Shown here piece after piece: positions 1-7,942 of a DNA stretch of 64,000 nucleotides. A program made the position numbers and the translations under genes. The notes beneath the pieces were generated by a model. That model did not search any database, had not been told where the DNA came from, and was given only the letters and a program-made list of their open reading frames with translations. Numbering within the stretch: position 1 is the first letter of the stretch; each line of letters starts with the position of its first letter. Source of the stretch: an uncultured Dorea sp. (GTDB taxonomy: Bacteria; Bacillota; Clostridia; Lachnospirales; Lachnospiraceae); assembly GCA_910585725.1 (NCBI GenBank), contig CAJUFA010000013.1, forward strand, positions 26,832 through 90,831, given 5' to 3'.

Positions 1-633
1 TTCGAGGAATACAGGAACCGCGGCGTGGTGGTATTCCTCCCGGAGAGTATGTATCAAAGATTCAGGGCAGATTTTCCGGAAGAAAGTCTGAACGCCGCCT
101 ACGGGATCCAATGTGAGAATCCGGCGGAGACATACAGGGATCTGGAGAAAAAGTTTGACGAGCAGGAACTCTCGGGCAGCGGATACCTGGTGAATAAGAG
201 GGAAGAATATGAGACGGATCAGAATACGATCATAGCGATTAAAGTTCTGACGTACGGCTTTGTGATATTGATATCCCTGATTGCAGTGGCCAACGTATAC
301 CACACGATCTCCACGAATCTTATGCTTAGGCGTAAGGAATTCGCTATGCTCAGGTCGATGGGAATGTCTCCGAAGGGATTTCGTAAGATGATGAATTACG
401 AGTGTCTGATTTACGGTATCCGTTCGATGCTCTATGGCCTTGTGATTACGATATTAATCAGCGCGGCGCTTAACAGAAGCCTCGGGGCGGGGGCCGACGT
501 AGAATTCCTGATGCCATGGGGATACATTCTTGCAGCCGTGGCCGGAGTATTCACAGTCGTATTCCTGACCATGCTGTATACGATGAGCGTAATCAGGAAG
601 AATAATATCGTGGAAGAATTGAAGATGAATTAA
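1..633 (+). CDS. ABC transporter permease, FtsX/MacB-like, C-terminal part (cut by window start)
   Basis: The reading frame is open from base 1, so the start lies outside the window and 210 C-terminal residues are seen. Three hydrophobic segments are visible (roughly residues 80-105, 135-155 and 170-198). The stretch LRRKEFAMLRSMGMSPKGFR between the first and second is the hallmark cytoplasmic loop of FtsX-type permeases, which lies next to the ATPase in MacB/LolC-like exporters. Proteins of this family couple ATP hydrolysis on a separate subunit to export or mechanotransmission rather than to solute import. The gene ends with a lysine/glutamate-rich tail (VEELKMN) typical of the family. The cognate ATPase must lie upstream and cannot be seen. 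The family call is firm; the substrate is unknown. Confidence 0.85.
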   Translation, partial: FEEYRNRGVVVFLPESMYQRFRADFPEESLNAAYGIQCENPAETYRDLEKKFDEQELSGSGYLVNKREEYETDQNTIIAIKVLTYGFVILISLIAVANVYHTISTNLMLRRKEFAMLRSMGMSPKGFRKMMNYECLIYGIRSMLYGLVITILISAALNRSLGAGADVEFLMPWGYILAAVAGVFTVVFLTMLYTMSVIRKNNIVEELKMN

Positions 634-679
634 ATGTGATCATTTCAGTACATTGGATTGACCGTTGGGTACAAAGCTC

Positions 680-707
680 TTGAAATCCTATGAAGGAAGA
701 ATAGAAT
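680..707 (+). promoter_or_regulatory. possible promoter for the 156-residue gene
   Basis: TTGAAA (680-685) and TAGAAT (702-707) are separated by 16 nt, in the gap after the permease gene and about 50 nt before the next start codon. Both hexamers are close to sigma-A consensus. No experimental support. Confidence 0.4.
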
Positions 708-757
708 GGCATTATAGCATCTGATGCATAAGTTTTTAGAAGATTAGGAGGAAGATT

Positions 758-1228
758 ATGGGACCGATTTCAGGAGTGAATGACAGACAGACCGATCCGT
801 ATCTGCAATGGAGTAAACAAGTAGAAAAGAATGCATCCAGGGCGGGAATGGTAAGAGCAGAAGAGAATTCTCAGGATTCTCGGGATGTAAAAGGAGAAGA
901 GAAGGGAAATAATCGGACGGAAGGTGTAAAGAATGATTCGGCGCGGCGTACGAGGGACGAATATATTCCGGAGACGAAAGGGGATGCGGACTCAAAGCGC
1001 GCAGAGAGTGAGAAATCAGGGATGTACAGGTGCAGTACCGATAAGGTCGACCGTGAGATCGCGAAACTCAAGCGTCATAAAGCGGAGCTGGAAAGTATGC
1101 TGAGTACGGAAAAGGATGAGAGAAAGATTCAGGAATTAGAAAGACAGCTTAGCCAGGTAGAAAGAGAGCTAAGTCAGAAAGATAACGACACATATCGGAA
1201 GCAGCATATGGAGATGACAAAGATCTAG
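758..1228 (+). CDS. small charged protein of unknown function with coiled-coil C-terminus
   Basis: I do not recognise a family. The 156-residue product has no hydrophobic segment and no signal peptide, so it is probably cytoplasmic. Residues 1-85 are polar and rich in Glu, Lys, Arg and Ser, so likely disordered. Residues about 95-145 (from DKVDREIAKLKRHKAEL through LERQLSQVERELSQ) show leucine/isoleucine heptad spacing and are very likely a coiled coil. The start has a good ribosome binding site, AGGAGGAAG at 747-755. The gene stands alone: possible promoter upstream, strong terminator downstream. An antisense frame overlaps it but lacks a ribosome binding site. It could be a small scaffold or adaptor; function unknown. 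Confidence 0.75.
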   Translation: MGPISGVNDRQTDPYLQWSKQVEKNASRAGMVRAEENSQDSRDVKGEEKGNNRTEGVKNDSARRTRDEYIPETKGDADSKRAESEKSGMYRCSTDKVDREIAKLKRHKAELESMLSTEKDERKIQELERQLSQVERELSQKDNDTYRKQHMEMTKI

Positions 1229-1265
1229 GGCTTTTGAATATGCCGCCGGATGATCTGTATAATAT

Positions 1266-1319
1266 AAAAACCCCACGCTCTGTTCAATAGAAGAATATTG
1301 AACAGAGCGTGGGGTTTTT
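1266..1319. terminator. strong bidirectional rho-independent terminator
   Basis: A perfect 24-bp inverted repeat (1266-1289 with 1296-1319) encloses the loop GAAGAA. The arms begin with AAAAA and end with TTTTT, so either strand can form a hairpin followed by a U-run. It closes the 156-residue gene and insulates the two-component system downstream. Confidence 0.95.
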
Positions 1320-1353
1320 ATCGCAATATTTTCACACAATCACCATAGTTTTC

Positions 1354-1362
1354 TGTTATACT
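1354..1362 (+). promoter_or_regulatory. extended -10 promoter for the first two-component system
   Basis: TGTTATACT at 1354-1362 is an extended -10 element (TGn plus TATACT), 35 nt upstream of the response regulator start. A weak TTCACA at 1331-1336 is too far (20 nt) to be an ideal -35, which fits an extended -10 promoter. Confidence 0.5.
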
Positions 1363-1396
1363 ATATACAAAGACTGGCGGGACGGAGGTTGATGGT

Positions 1397-2074
1397 ATGG
1401 ACAGGATTAAGATATTAGTGGTGGATGACGAGAGCAGGATGCGCAAACTGGTCCGGGACTTCCTGGAACGGGAAGGTTTTTGGGTACTGGAAGCGGGAGA
1501 CGGACTGGAAGCGATGGATTTATTCTATCAGGATAAAGAGATAGCGCTTATGATTCTGGATGTGATGATGCCGAAGATGGATGGATGGCAGGTGTGCAGA
1601 GAGGTGCGTCAGACGTCCGGAATACCGATTATTATGCTGACGGCGCGTTCGGAAGAGCGGGACGAGCTGCAGGGTTTTGAACTGGGAGTAGACGAATATA
1701 TCTCTAAGCCTTTCAGCCCGAAGATCCTTGTGGCGAGGGTTACGGCCATCCTGAGGCGTTCCCATGCGCTGGATGCCGGGCAGTCGGTTGACGCCGGAGG
1801 AATCAGTATCGATAAGGCGGCGCATCAGGTGAAGATAGACGGTAAGGAGATAGAGCTTAGTTATAAAGAATTCGAGCTTTTATCGTATTTTATCGAGAAC
1901 CAGGGGATCGCGCTGTCCAGGGAGAAGATCCTGAACAATGTGTGGAATTATGATTATTTTGGAGATGCCCGGACGATCGACACACATGTGAAAAAATTGC
2001 GGAGCAAGCTGGGGGAGAAGGGCAATTATATCAGGACAATCTGGGGAATGGGTTATAAGTTTGAGGTGGAATAA
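1397..2074 (+). CDS. OmpR/PhoB-family response regulator
   Basis: A 225-residue DNA-binding response regulator. Residues 1-120 are the receiver domain: acidic pair D10/D11, phospho-acceptor D55 (in LDVMMP), switch T82 and conserved K104 (SKPF). Residues about 130-225 are a winged-helix domain, ending in TIDTHVKKLRSKL and the wing sequence RTIWGMGYKFE. The ATG at 1397 is preceded by GGAGG at 1384-1388; a nearby ATG at 1392 is out of frame. It is followed after one base by its sensor kinase, so the pair is co-transcribed. The target genes are not evident, although the ABC permease at the window start is a neighbour two genes upstream. Confidence 0.95.
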   Translation: MDRIKILVVDDESRMRKLVRDFLEREGFWVLEAGDGLEAMDLFYQDKEIALMILDVMMPKMDGWQVCREVRQTSGIPIIMLTARSEERDELQGFELGVDEYISKPFSPKILVARVTAILRRSHALDAGQSVDAGGISIDKAAHQVKIDGKEIELSYKEFELLSYFIENQGIALSREKILNNVWNYDYFGDARTIDTHVKKLRSKLGEKGNYIRTIWGMGYKFEVE

Positions 2075-2075
2075 G

Positions 2076-3539
2076 ATGAGGCGTTCAGTCAAACGGCAGA
2101 TGATTACGGTGTTCCTGGGGCTTCTGGTATCTCTTATAGCGGCGCTTTTCATCATCAATGTCCGATTTCTGGAACCATATTATATCGGGAATAAGAAGAC
2201 GCAGTTTATCGAGATGTATCATATGCTGAACCAGGCGGTCGAGAACGGATCGCTGGATAATACGGATAAATCAGGAGAACTGATCTTTATGGCGGAAAAG
2301 AGTAATATCTCTTTTCTGGTACAGGATAGTTCCGGCGTGTTCTACACGAATGTGCATGACCAGGAGCAGTTAAAGAATCAGCTCCTGGGATACCGGCTGA
2401 ATCAGGCGCAGAAGACGGGAAAAGTACTGGAAAGTACGGATCAATATCAGATTACCCAGTCCTGGAGTCCGTGGAATCAGACGGATTATGTGGAGATGTG
2501 GGGAAGTCTTGAGGGCGGAAGCCAGTTTCTGCTTCGAAGTCCCCTGGAGAGCATCAAGGAGAGCGCGGAGATTTCGAACCGTTTCCTGCTTTCTATCGGA
2601 AGCATACTGATTCTGGTAGGAATAATCTCGGTCTGGTACTTTTCAAAGCGTCTTACGGACCCGATTCTGGAGCTCGCCCTTTTATCGGAGCGGATGGCGG
2701 ATCTGGATTTTGAAGCCAAGTATACCAGCGGCGGAAATGATGAGATCGGAGAGCTGGGAGCGAATTTTAACCGGATGTCGGAGAAGCTTGAGAGCACGAT
2801 CTGCGAACTGAAAAGCGCGAATAACAGGCTGAAAGAGGATATCGAGCAGAAAGAAAAGCTTGAAAAGATGCGCAATGACTTCCTGGGAAATGTTTCTCAT
2901 GAACTGAAGACGCCCATTGCGTTGATCCAGGGGTACGCGGAAGGATTGAAAGAAGGGGTGAACGACGATCCCAGGGACCGGGAATTCTACTGTGACGTCA
3001 TTATGGACGAAGCGGCGAAGATGAATCAGATGGTCAGAAATCTGCTGACGTTGAATCAGTTGGAGTTTGGGGATGAAGATATTGTATTTGAACGGTTTGA
3101 TCTGACGGAGCTTATCAGAGGAATTCTGCAGAGCATGGAGATCCTTGCGGAACAGGAGGGGATCCGGGTGATATTCCGGCAGGAGAAGAGCGTCTATGTG
3201 TGGGCGGACGAGTTCAAGGTGGAGCAGGTAGCGCGCAACTATGTAAGCAACGCGTTCCACCATGCAGATAAAGAGAAAGTAGTGGAAGTAAGGATACGGA
3301 CGGAAGGGAACAAGGCAAGAGTGACGGTGTTCAATACAGGAGCGCCGATTGCCGAAGAAGACGTCGGGCATATATGGGAAAAATTCTATAAAGCGGACAA
3401 GGCGCATACCCGGGAGTACGGCGGAAACGGGATCGGATTGTCTATCGTGAAAGCGATTATGGAATCTTTCCATCAGAAGTATGGAGTAAATAATTACGAC
3501 AACGGTGTTGAATTTTGGTTTGAACTTGATGTACAATGA
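2076..3539 (+). CDS. sensor histidine kinase, membrane bound, HAMP-HisKA-HATPase
   Basis: A 487-residue partner of the preceding regulator. A first membrane segment spans about residues 9-28, followed by an extracytoplasmic sensor region of about 140 residues and a second membrane segment (about 168-190, ILILVGIISVWYF). A HAMP linker follows, then HisKA with the phosphorylated histidine H275 in NVSHELKTP, and a HATPase domain with its N box (NYVSNAFHHA) and G boxes (GNGIGLSIVK). The ATG at 2076 is preferred over an upstream TTG at 2061 because GAGGTGG at 2063-2069 sits 6 nt before it. The sensor region matches no family I can name, so the signal is unknown. Confidence 0.95.
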   Translation: MRRSVKRQMITVFLGLLVSLIAALFIINVRFLEPYYIGNKKTQFIEMYHMLNQAVENGSLDNTDKSGELIFMAEKSNISFLVQDSSGVFYTNVHDQEQLKNQLLGYRLNQAQKTGKVLESTDQYQITQSWSPWNQTDYVEMWGSLEGGSQFLLRSPLESIKESAEISNRFLLSIGSILILVGIISVWYFSKRLTDPILELALLSERMADLDFEAKYTSGGNDEIGELGANFNRMSEKLESTICELKSANNRLKEDIEQKEKLEKMRNDFLGNVSHELKTPIALIQGYAEGLKEGVNDDPRDREFYCDVIMDEAAKMNQMVRNLLTLNQLEFGDEDIVFERFDLTELIRGILQSMEILAEQEGIRVIFRQEKSVYVWADEFKVEQVARNYVSNAFHHADKEKVVEVRIRTEGNKARVTVFNTGAPIAEEDVGHIWEKFYKADKAHTREYGGNGIGLSIVKAIMESFHQKYGVNNYDNGVEFWFELDVQ

Positions 3540-3568
3540 GCAGGAGAATAAGAGGAGGGGCTGCAAAA

Positions 3569-4174
3569 GTGATAGCGATACTTGACTATGATGCCGGTAA
3601 TATTAAGAGTGTGGAGAAGGCTATGCTGCTGTTGGGGCAGGATGTGACGGTTACGCGGGAGAGAGAGAGGATTCTTAAGGCGGATAAGGTGATACTTCCC
3701 GGTGTCGGGGCATTTGGAGATGCGATGGGGAAGATACGTCAGTACGGACTCTATGAGGTGATTCATGAAGTGGTGGAGCAGGGGACGCCGTTTCTTGGGA
3801 TATGCCTGGGCTTGCAGCTTTTATTTGAGCGGAGCGAAGAGTCGCCGGGAGTGGAAGGGCTTGGGATCTTGAAGGGGGAGATTCTGCGGCTTCCTGATAC
3901 GCCGGGGCTTAAGATTCCGCATATGGGATGGAATTCCCTGGAATTCAGGAATAACGGAAGGTTGTTTGAGGGCCTGCCGCAGGAATCATATGTGTATTTT
4001 GTGCATTCTTATTATCTGAAGGCCGCGGACGAGGGGATCGTAACGGCGGCTGCAGAATACGGTACGCAGATTCATGCGTCTGTAGAACAAAATAATATCT
4101 TTGCGTGTCAGTTTCACCCGGAAAAGAGCAGCGACGTGGGTATTCGGATACTTAAGAATTTTATATCCATATAG
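3569..4174 (+). CDS. hisH: imidazole glycerol phosphate synthase, glutamine amidotransferase subunit
   Basis: HisH hydrolyses glutamine and passes ammonia to HisF, which makes imidazole glycerol phosphate and AICAR in histidine synthesis. The 201-residue length is usual for the family. The triad is present: nucleophile C79 in GICLGLQ, and H183 and E185 in FHPEKS. The start is a GTG at 3569, giving the canonical N-terminus MIAILDYDAGN, with AGGAGGGG at 3553-3560. A longer frame opening at 3536 inside the kinase stop is not needed. hisF follows 45 nt later; no other his genes are in the window. Confidence 0.97.
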   Translation: MIAILDYDAGNIKSVEKAMLLLGQDVTVTRERERILKADKVILPGVGAFGDAMGKIRQYGLYEVIHEVVEQGTPFLGICLGLQLLFERSEESPGVEGLGILKGEILRLPDTPGLKIPHMGWNSLEFRNNGRLFEGLPQESYVYFVHSYYLKAADEGIVTAAAEYGTQIHASVEQNNIFACQFHPEKSSDVGIRILKNFISI

Positions 4175-4219
4175 CATATATATGGAACGGTGCAAACATA
4201 GAAAGGACGGAGAGAAAGA

Positions 4220-4987
4220 ATGCATACAAAGAGGATTATACCATGTCTGGATGTGAATCGCGGGCGGGTGGTTAAAGGAGTGAATTTTGTAGATCTTAAG
4301 GATGCGGGAGATCCGGTGGAAATCGGACGGGCGTATGACAAAGCCGGCGCAGACGAACTGGTATTCCTGGATATCACGGCTTCTTCCGATGCGAGAGGAA
4401 CGGTTGTGGATATGGTTCGTAAAGTGGCGGAGACAGTATTCATACCGTTTACGGTAGGCGGAGGTATCCGGACGGTTGATGATTTCAAGGTATTGTTAAG
4501 GGAAGGAGCGGATAAGATCTCCATCAATTCTTCGGCGATCAATACTCCCGGATTGATCAGCGACGCGGCGGATAAGTTCGGCAGCCAGTGCGTGGTGGTG
4601 GCGATTGACGCGAAGCGCAGGGCCGGCGGAGACGGATGGAATATCTACAAGAACGGTGGACGGATCGACGTGGGTATCGATGCGCTGGAATGGGCGGAGA
4701 AAGTAGAGAAGCTTGGCGCGGGGGAGATTCTTCTTACGAGTATGGACTGCGACGGTACGAAGTCGGGGTATGATCTGGAGCTTACCCGGGCCGTGGCGGA
4801 CGCGGTGTCGATTCCGGTTATAGCGTCGGGAGGAGCGGGAACACTCGGGCATTTCTATGAGGCGTTGACGGAAGGCGGCGCGGACGCGGCTTTGGCGGCG
4901 TCTCTCTTCCATTATAAAGAGCTTACGATCAATGAAGTAAAGGAATATCTCCGGGAGAAAAAAGTTCCGGTTCGGCTGAGTATATGA
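4220..4987 (+). CDS. hisF: imidazole glycerol phosphate synthase, cyclase subunit
   Basis: HisF is the TIM-barrel cyclase that uses ammonia from HisH. The 255-residue length is typical. Catalytic aspartates are visible: D11 in IIPCLDV and D130 in VVVAIDAKR. Phosphate-binding glycine motifs are also present (VGGGIRT, ASGGAG). It forms a heterodimer with the adjacent hisH product in the cytoplasm. Separation of hisHF from the rest of the histidine pathway implies either a second his locus elsewhere or a split operon. A weak purine-rich ribosome binding site (GGACGGAGAG) precedes the ATG. Confidence 0.97.
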   Translation: MHTKRIIPCLDVNRGRVVKGVNFVDLKDAGDPVEIGRAYDKAGADELVFLDITASSDARGTVVDMVRKVAETVFIPFTVGGGIRTVDDFKVLLREGADKISINSSAINTPGLISDAADKFGSQCVVVAIDAKRRAGGDGWNIYKNGGRIDVGIDALEWAEKVEKLGAGEILLTSMDCDGTKSGYDLELTRAVADAVSIPVIASGGAGTLGHFYEALTEGGADAALAASLFHYKELTINEVKEYLREKKVPVRLSI

Positions 4988-5033
4988 TGATGGCATAGAA
5001 GTTGTTGAACTATACCAGAAAGGGGGAGGGAGG

Positions 5034-5759
5034 ATGAACGGAGTTGGTTTTGGCGGACCGGTAATGAATTACTTACGGGAACTTAATCTGGTCTCGATTC
5101 TGTTCAGGATCTTTTTGTCTGTTCTGATCGGTGGATTCCTGGGGATGGAGCGCGGGAAGAAGAATCGTCCGGCGGGGCTTCGGACTTACATTCTGGTGTG
5201 TCTCGGATCGGCGCTGGTGATGATGACGAATCAGTATGTGTATCTGATTTATCAGACAGGCGATCCGACGCGCTTGGGAGCGCAGGTGATCAGCGGAGTC
5301 GGTTTTCTCGGAGCAGGGACGATTATACTGACCGGAAGGAATAAGATCATGGGGATCACCACGGCGGCAGGGCTGTGGACAGCGGCCTGCAGCGGTCTGG
5401 CAATCGGGGTTGGATTCTACGAAGGCGCGGTATTGGGCGGTATCGTGATCGCGTTTACAGTATCCGGTATGTTGAAATTTGATATCTGGCTGCGAAAGAA
5501 GTCGAAGTATTTGGAGCTGTATATTGAATATAATGCGGAAAAAGGAGCGTTCAGCAGTTTTCTGCAATACGCCAGGGAGCATCAGTTTGACGTCAAAAAT
5601 ATTCAGATCAGTAAAGGCTACATGTGGCAGAATTCGGAGGGAATGCAGCGGACGCTTAGTTATATTGTGACGGTTTCCAGCCAGGTTCACCGCACGCATT
5701 CGGAGATGATCGAGGTACTGGCGCATGAGAAAGGAGTCCAGTTCATCGAGGAATTATAG
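5034..5759 (+). CDS. MgtC/SapB-family membrane protein
   Basis: A 241-residue protein. The N-terminal 140 residues hold about four hydrophobic helices with the MgtC-family signatures GGFLGMERGKKNRPAGLRTY and VISGVGFLGAGTI. The last 90 residues are a soluble ACT-like tail (SYIVTVSSQVHR), as in the longer MgtC members. MgtC proteins are associated with growth at low magnesium and with control of ATP synthase or membrane potential; the exact role in Firmicutes is unsettled. The start at 5034 has a strong AGGGGGAGGG at 5021-5030; an ATG at 5064 is a plausible alternative. It lies 46 nt after hisF and may be co-transcribed. Confidence 0.9.
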   Translation: MNGVGFGGPVMNYLRELNLVSILFRIFLSVLIGGFLGMERGKKNRPAGLRTYILVCLGSALVMMTNQYVYLIYQTGDPTRLGAQVISGVGFLGAGTIILTGRNKIMGITTAAGLWTAACSGLAIGVGFYEGAVLGGIVIAFTVSGMLKFDIWLRKKSKYLELYIEYNAEKGAFSSFLQYAREHQFDVKNIQISKGYMWQNSEGMQRTLSYIVTVSSQVHRTHSEMIEVLAHEKGVQFIEEL

Positions 5760-5773
5760 TTTCTAACTTTTCC

Positions 5774-5802
5774 TTGACCATGTCGTGTACAGCATGATAG
5801 AG
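5774..5802 (+). promoter_or_regulatory. tentative promoter for the NhaC-family gene
   Basis: TTGACC at 5774-5779 is followed, after 17 nt, by GATAGA at 5797-5802, preceded by TG. The -35 is good and the -10 is weak. It lies 40 nt upstream of the antiporter start. Confidence 0.35.
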
Positions 5803-5841
5803 TAAGATAAGTACATTAGTGGGATTAGGAGGAAATGAGAG

Positions 5842-7158
5842 ATGAAAAAAAGTAACCCGGCAGCATTGGCGCCTATCGGCGTGTTTCTGGTTTTGTATCT
5901 GGGACTGGGAGTTTTATTCGAGTATGTATTGAAGATACCTATGGGATTCTATAATATTCCGATCGTAGTCGCCTTTCTTGCGGCGATTCTGGTGGCGTGT
6001 TTTCAGAACAGAGAGGTAAGTTTTGACGGCAAGTTGGAGATTATGGCGCAGGGGATGGCGGATAAGAATATCATAACTATGCTGCTGATCTTCCTGACGG
6101 CCGGAGTTTTTGTAGGGGTTGTCGGCAGAAGCAGTGCGGAGAGCGTCGCTTATTTTATGCTTTCTTTGATACCGGCAAGATTCTCGGTGGCGGTGCTTTT
6201 TGTAGTCGCCTGTTTTGTGTCTACCGCGATGGGGACTTCGGTGGGGACGATTACATTGATTACTCCGATTGCGGCGACGGTGGCGGAGGCGTCGGGGTTC
6301 AGCCTTCCGCTTTGTATCGGTTCGGTTATGGGCGGAGCGATGTTCGGCGATAACCTGTCTTTTATCTCAGATACGACGATTGCAGCATGTAACGGACAGG
6401 GATGCGCCATGAAGGATAAGTTTCGGGAGAATTTCGGAATTGCGTTCCCGGCGGCGGTTGTTACTCTGGTATTGATTCTTGTGCTGTCTCTGCGTATGGA
6501 TTTAAGCGGAGCAGTGGCGCAGGATTACAATCTGATTCAGATTATACCTTATGTTCTCGTATTGGTTGGCGGAATTGTAGGAATTAATGTATTCGTAGTT
6601 CTGCTGGTGGGTATTGTATCCGGTTCGGTGATTATGCTTGCAACAGGACAGACGGCTCCGACGGATCTGCTTGCTAATATGGGCTCTGGCGTATCGGGAA
6701 TGTTCGAGACTTGTATGGTGGCGGTTCTGGTAGCGGCGATGTGCGCACTGATTCGGGAATATGGCGGATTTGAAGCGTTGTTGTCGGCGATTCGGCGTGT
6801 TTTCAAGGGAAACAAGGGCGGACAGTTAGGAATGGGACTTCTTGTCTGCGCTATGGACGTTGCGACGGCGAATAATACGGTGGCGATCGTCATGGCGAAT
6901 CCGATTGCGGGCGAGATGGCGCAGGAGTACGGCGTTACGCCGAAAAAGGCGGCTTCTTTGCTGGATACGTTTTCCTGCATTTCACAGGGGGCGATTCCTT
7001 ATGGAGCACAGATGCTGGTGGCGATCTCGGCGGCAAGTGAGATGGGATTTGAGATTACGGCGTTTGATATCCTTCCGAATCTGTTCTATCCCGGACTGCT
7101 GTTGATCAGTTCTCTTGTCTTTATTTTCTTTATTCCGGCGAAGCAGCGAGCCGAGTAG
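5842..7158 (+). CDS. NhaC-family Na+/H+ antiporter-like transporter
   Basis: A 438-residue polytopic membrane protein with about 11 hydrophobic segments. Family-type motifs are present: the small-residue helix VSTAMGTSVGTITLITPIA, the sequence GGAMFGDNLSFISDTTIAA, and a second inverted half with MDVATANNTVAIVMANPIAG. NhaC-type carriers exchange sodium for protons or, in some members, an organic acid or amino acid. The substrate cannot be read here; the aspartate in FGDNLSFISDTT is the likely cation site. The ribosome binding site is AGGAGG at 5827-5832. A tentative promoter precedes it, and it appears to be a single gene. Confidence 0.85.
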   Translation: MKKSNPAALAPIGVFLVLYLGLGVLFEYVLKIPMGFYNIPIVVAFLAAILVACFQNREVSFDGKLEIMAQGMADKNIITMLLIFLTAGVFVGVVGRSSAESVAYFMLSLIPARFSVAVLFVVACFVSTAMGTSVGTITLITPIAATVAEASGFSLPLCIGSVMGGAMFGDNLSFISDTTIAACNGQGCAMKDKFRENFGIAFPAAVVTLVLILVLSLRMDLSGAVAQDYNLIQIIPYVLVLVGGIVGINVFVVLLVGIVSGSVIMLATGQTAPTDLLANMGSGVSGMFETCMVAVLVAAMCALIREYGGFEALLSAIRRVFKGNKGGQLGMGLLVCAMDVATANNTVAIVMANPIAGEMAQEYGVTPKKAASLLDTFSCISQGAIPYGAQMLVAISAASEMGFEITAFDILPNLFYPGLLLISSLVFIFFIPAKQRAE

Positions 7159-7260
7159 TTATGTCTGTATGTATATTTGGCATGGCGGAAGGATGAATAG
7201 TATCTGGGAAAAGAATGGTATGGTAATATACGAAAAAGATAAGAACGAGGTGTTAAAGAT

Positions 7261-7929
7261 ATGGCGGCAATTAATAATGACTGGTTGGAAGCGTTGAAAG
7301 AGGAGTTTCGCAAGCCTTACTACAGGAAGCTGTTTGAGACTGTTAATCAGGAGTATGGGACAAAACAGGTATTCCCGCCTGTGGATGATATATTCAATGC
7401 GTTTCATTTGACTCCGTTACATAAAGTCAAAGTAGTGATCCTGGGACAGGATCCGTACCATAATCACGGACAGGCGCACGGGCTGTGTTTTTCCGTAAAG
7501 AAGGGTGTGGAAATTCCGCCCTCCCTTGTCAATATCTACCAGGAACTGAATGATGATCTGGGATGCCGGATACCGGACCACGGATGTCTGACTAAATGGG
7601 CCGAGCAGGGTGTTCTGATGCTGAATACGGTGCTTACGGTGCGGGCGCATCAGGCGAACTCTCATCGGGGGATTGGATGGGAAGAATTTACGGACGCAGC
7701 GATCACGGCGTGTAACGGTCAGGACCGTCCTATCGTATTTATTCTGTGGGGGGCGCCGGCGCAGCGTAAGGCCAAGATGCTGACGAATCCGAAACACCTG
7801 ATTCTGAAGGCGCCGCACCCAAGCCCGTTATCGGCCTACAGAGGATTCTTTGGAAGTAAGCCCTTCAGCCAGACGAATGCGTTCCTGACGGAACAGGGAT
7901 TGGAGCCGATAGACTGGCAGATTGAGTAA
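7261..7929 (+). CDS. ung: uracil-DNA glycosylase, family 1
   Basis: Ung removes uracil from DNA to start base-excision repair. At 222 residues it has normal length. The water-activating motif GQDPYH places the catalytic aspartate at D64, and the HPSPLSA motif places the catalytic histidine at H186. The uracil-binding stretch GLCFSV and the motif LLNTVLT-like LMLNTVLTVRA are also present. ATG 7261 follows GAGGTG. The gene ends 13 nt before the dihydrolipoyl dehydrogenase gene, so the two are probably co-transcribed although their functions are unrelated. Confidence 0.97.
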   Translation: MAAINNDWLEALKEEFRKPYYRKLFETVNQEYGTKQVFPPVDDIFNAFHLTPLHKVKVVILGQDPYHNHGQAHGLCFSVKKGVEIPPSLVNIYQELNDDLGCRIPDHGCLTKWAEQGVLMLNTVLTVRAHQANSHRGIGWEEFTDAAITACNGQDRPIVFILWGAPAQRKAKMLTNPKHLILKAPHPSPLSAYRGFFGSKPFSQTNAFLTEQGLEPIDWQIE

Positions 7930-7942
7930 ACGGAGGTTTGTT

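Noticed and set aside
2682..3566. 294-residue antisense frame opposite the kinase gene
   Set aside because: It lies fully inside a well-supported gene, is rich in His, Arg, Phe and Pro as shadow frames are, and has no ribosome binding site.
7115..7297. 60-residue frame between the antiporter and ung
   Set aside because: It overlaps the ends of both neighbours and lacks a ribosome binding site.
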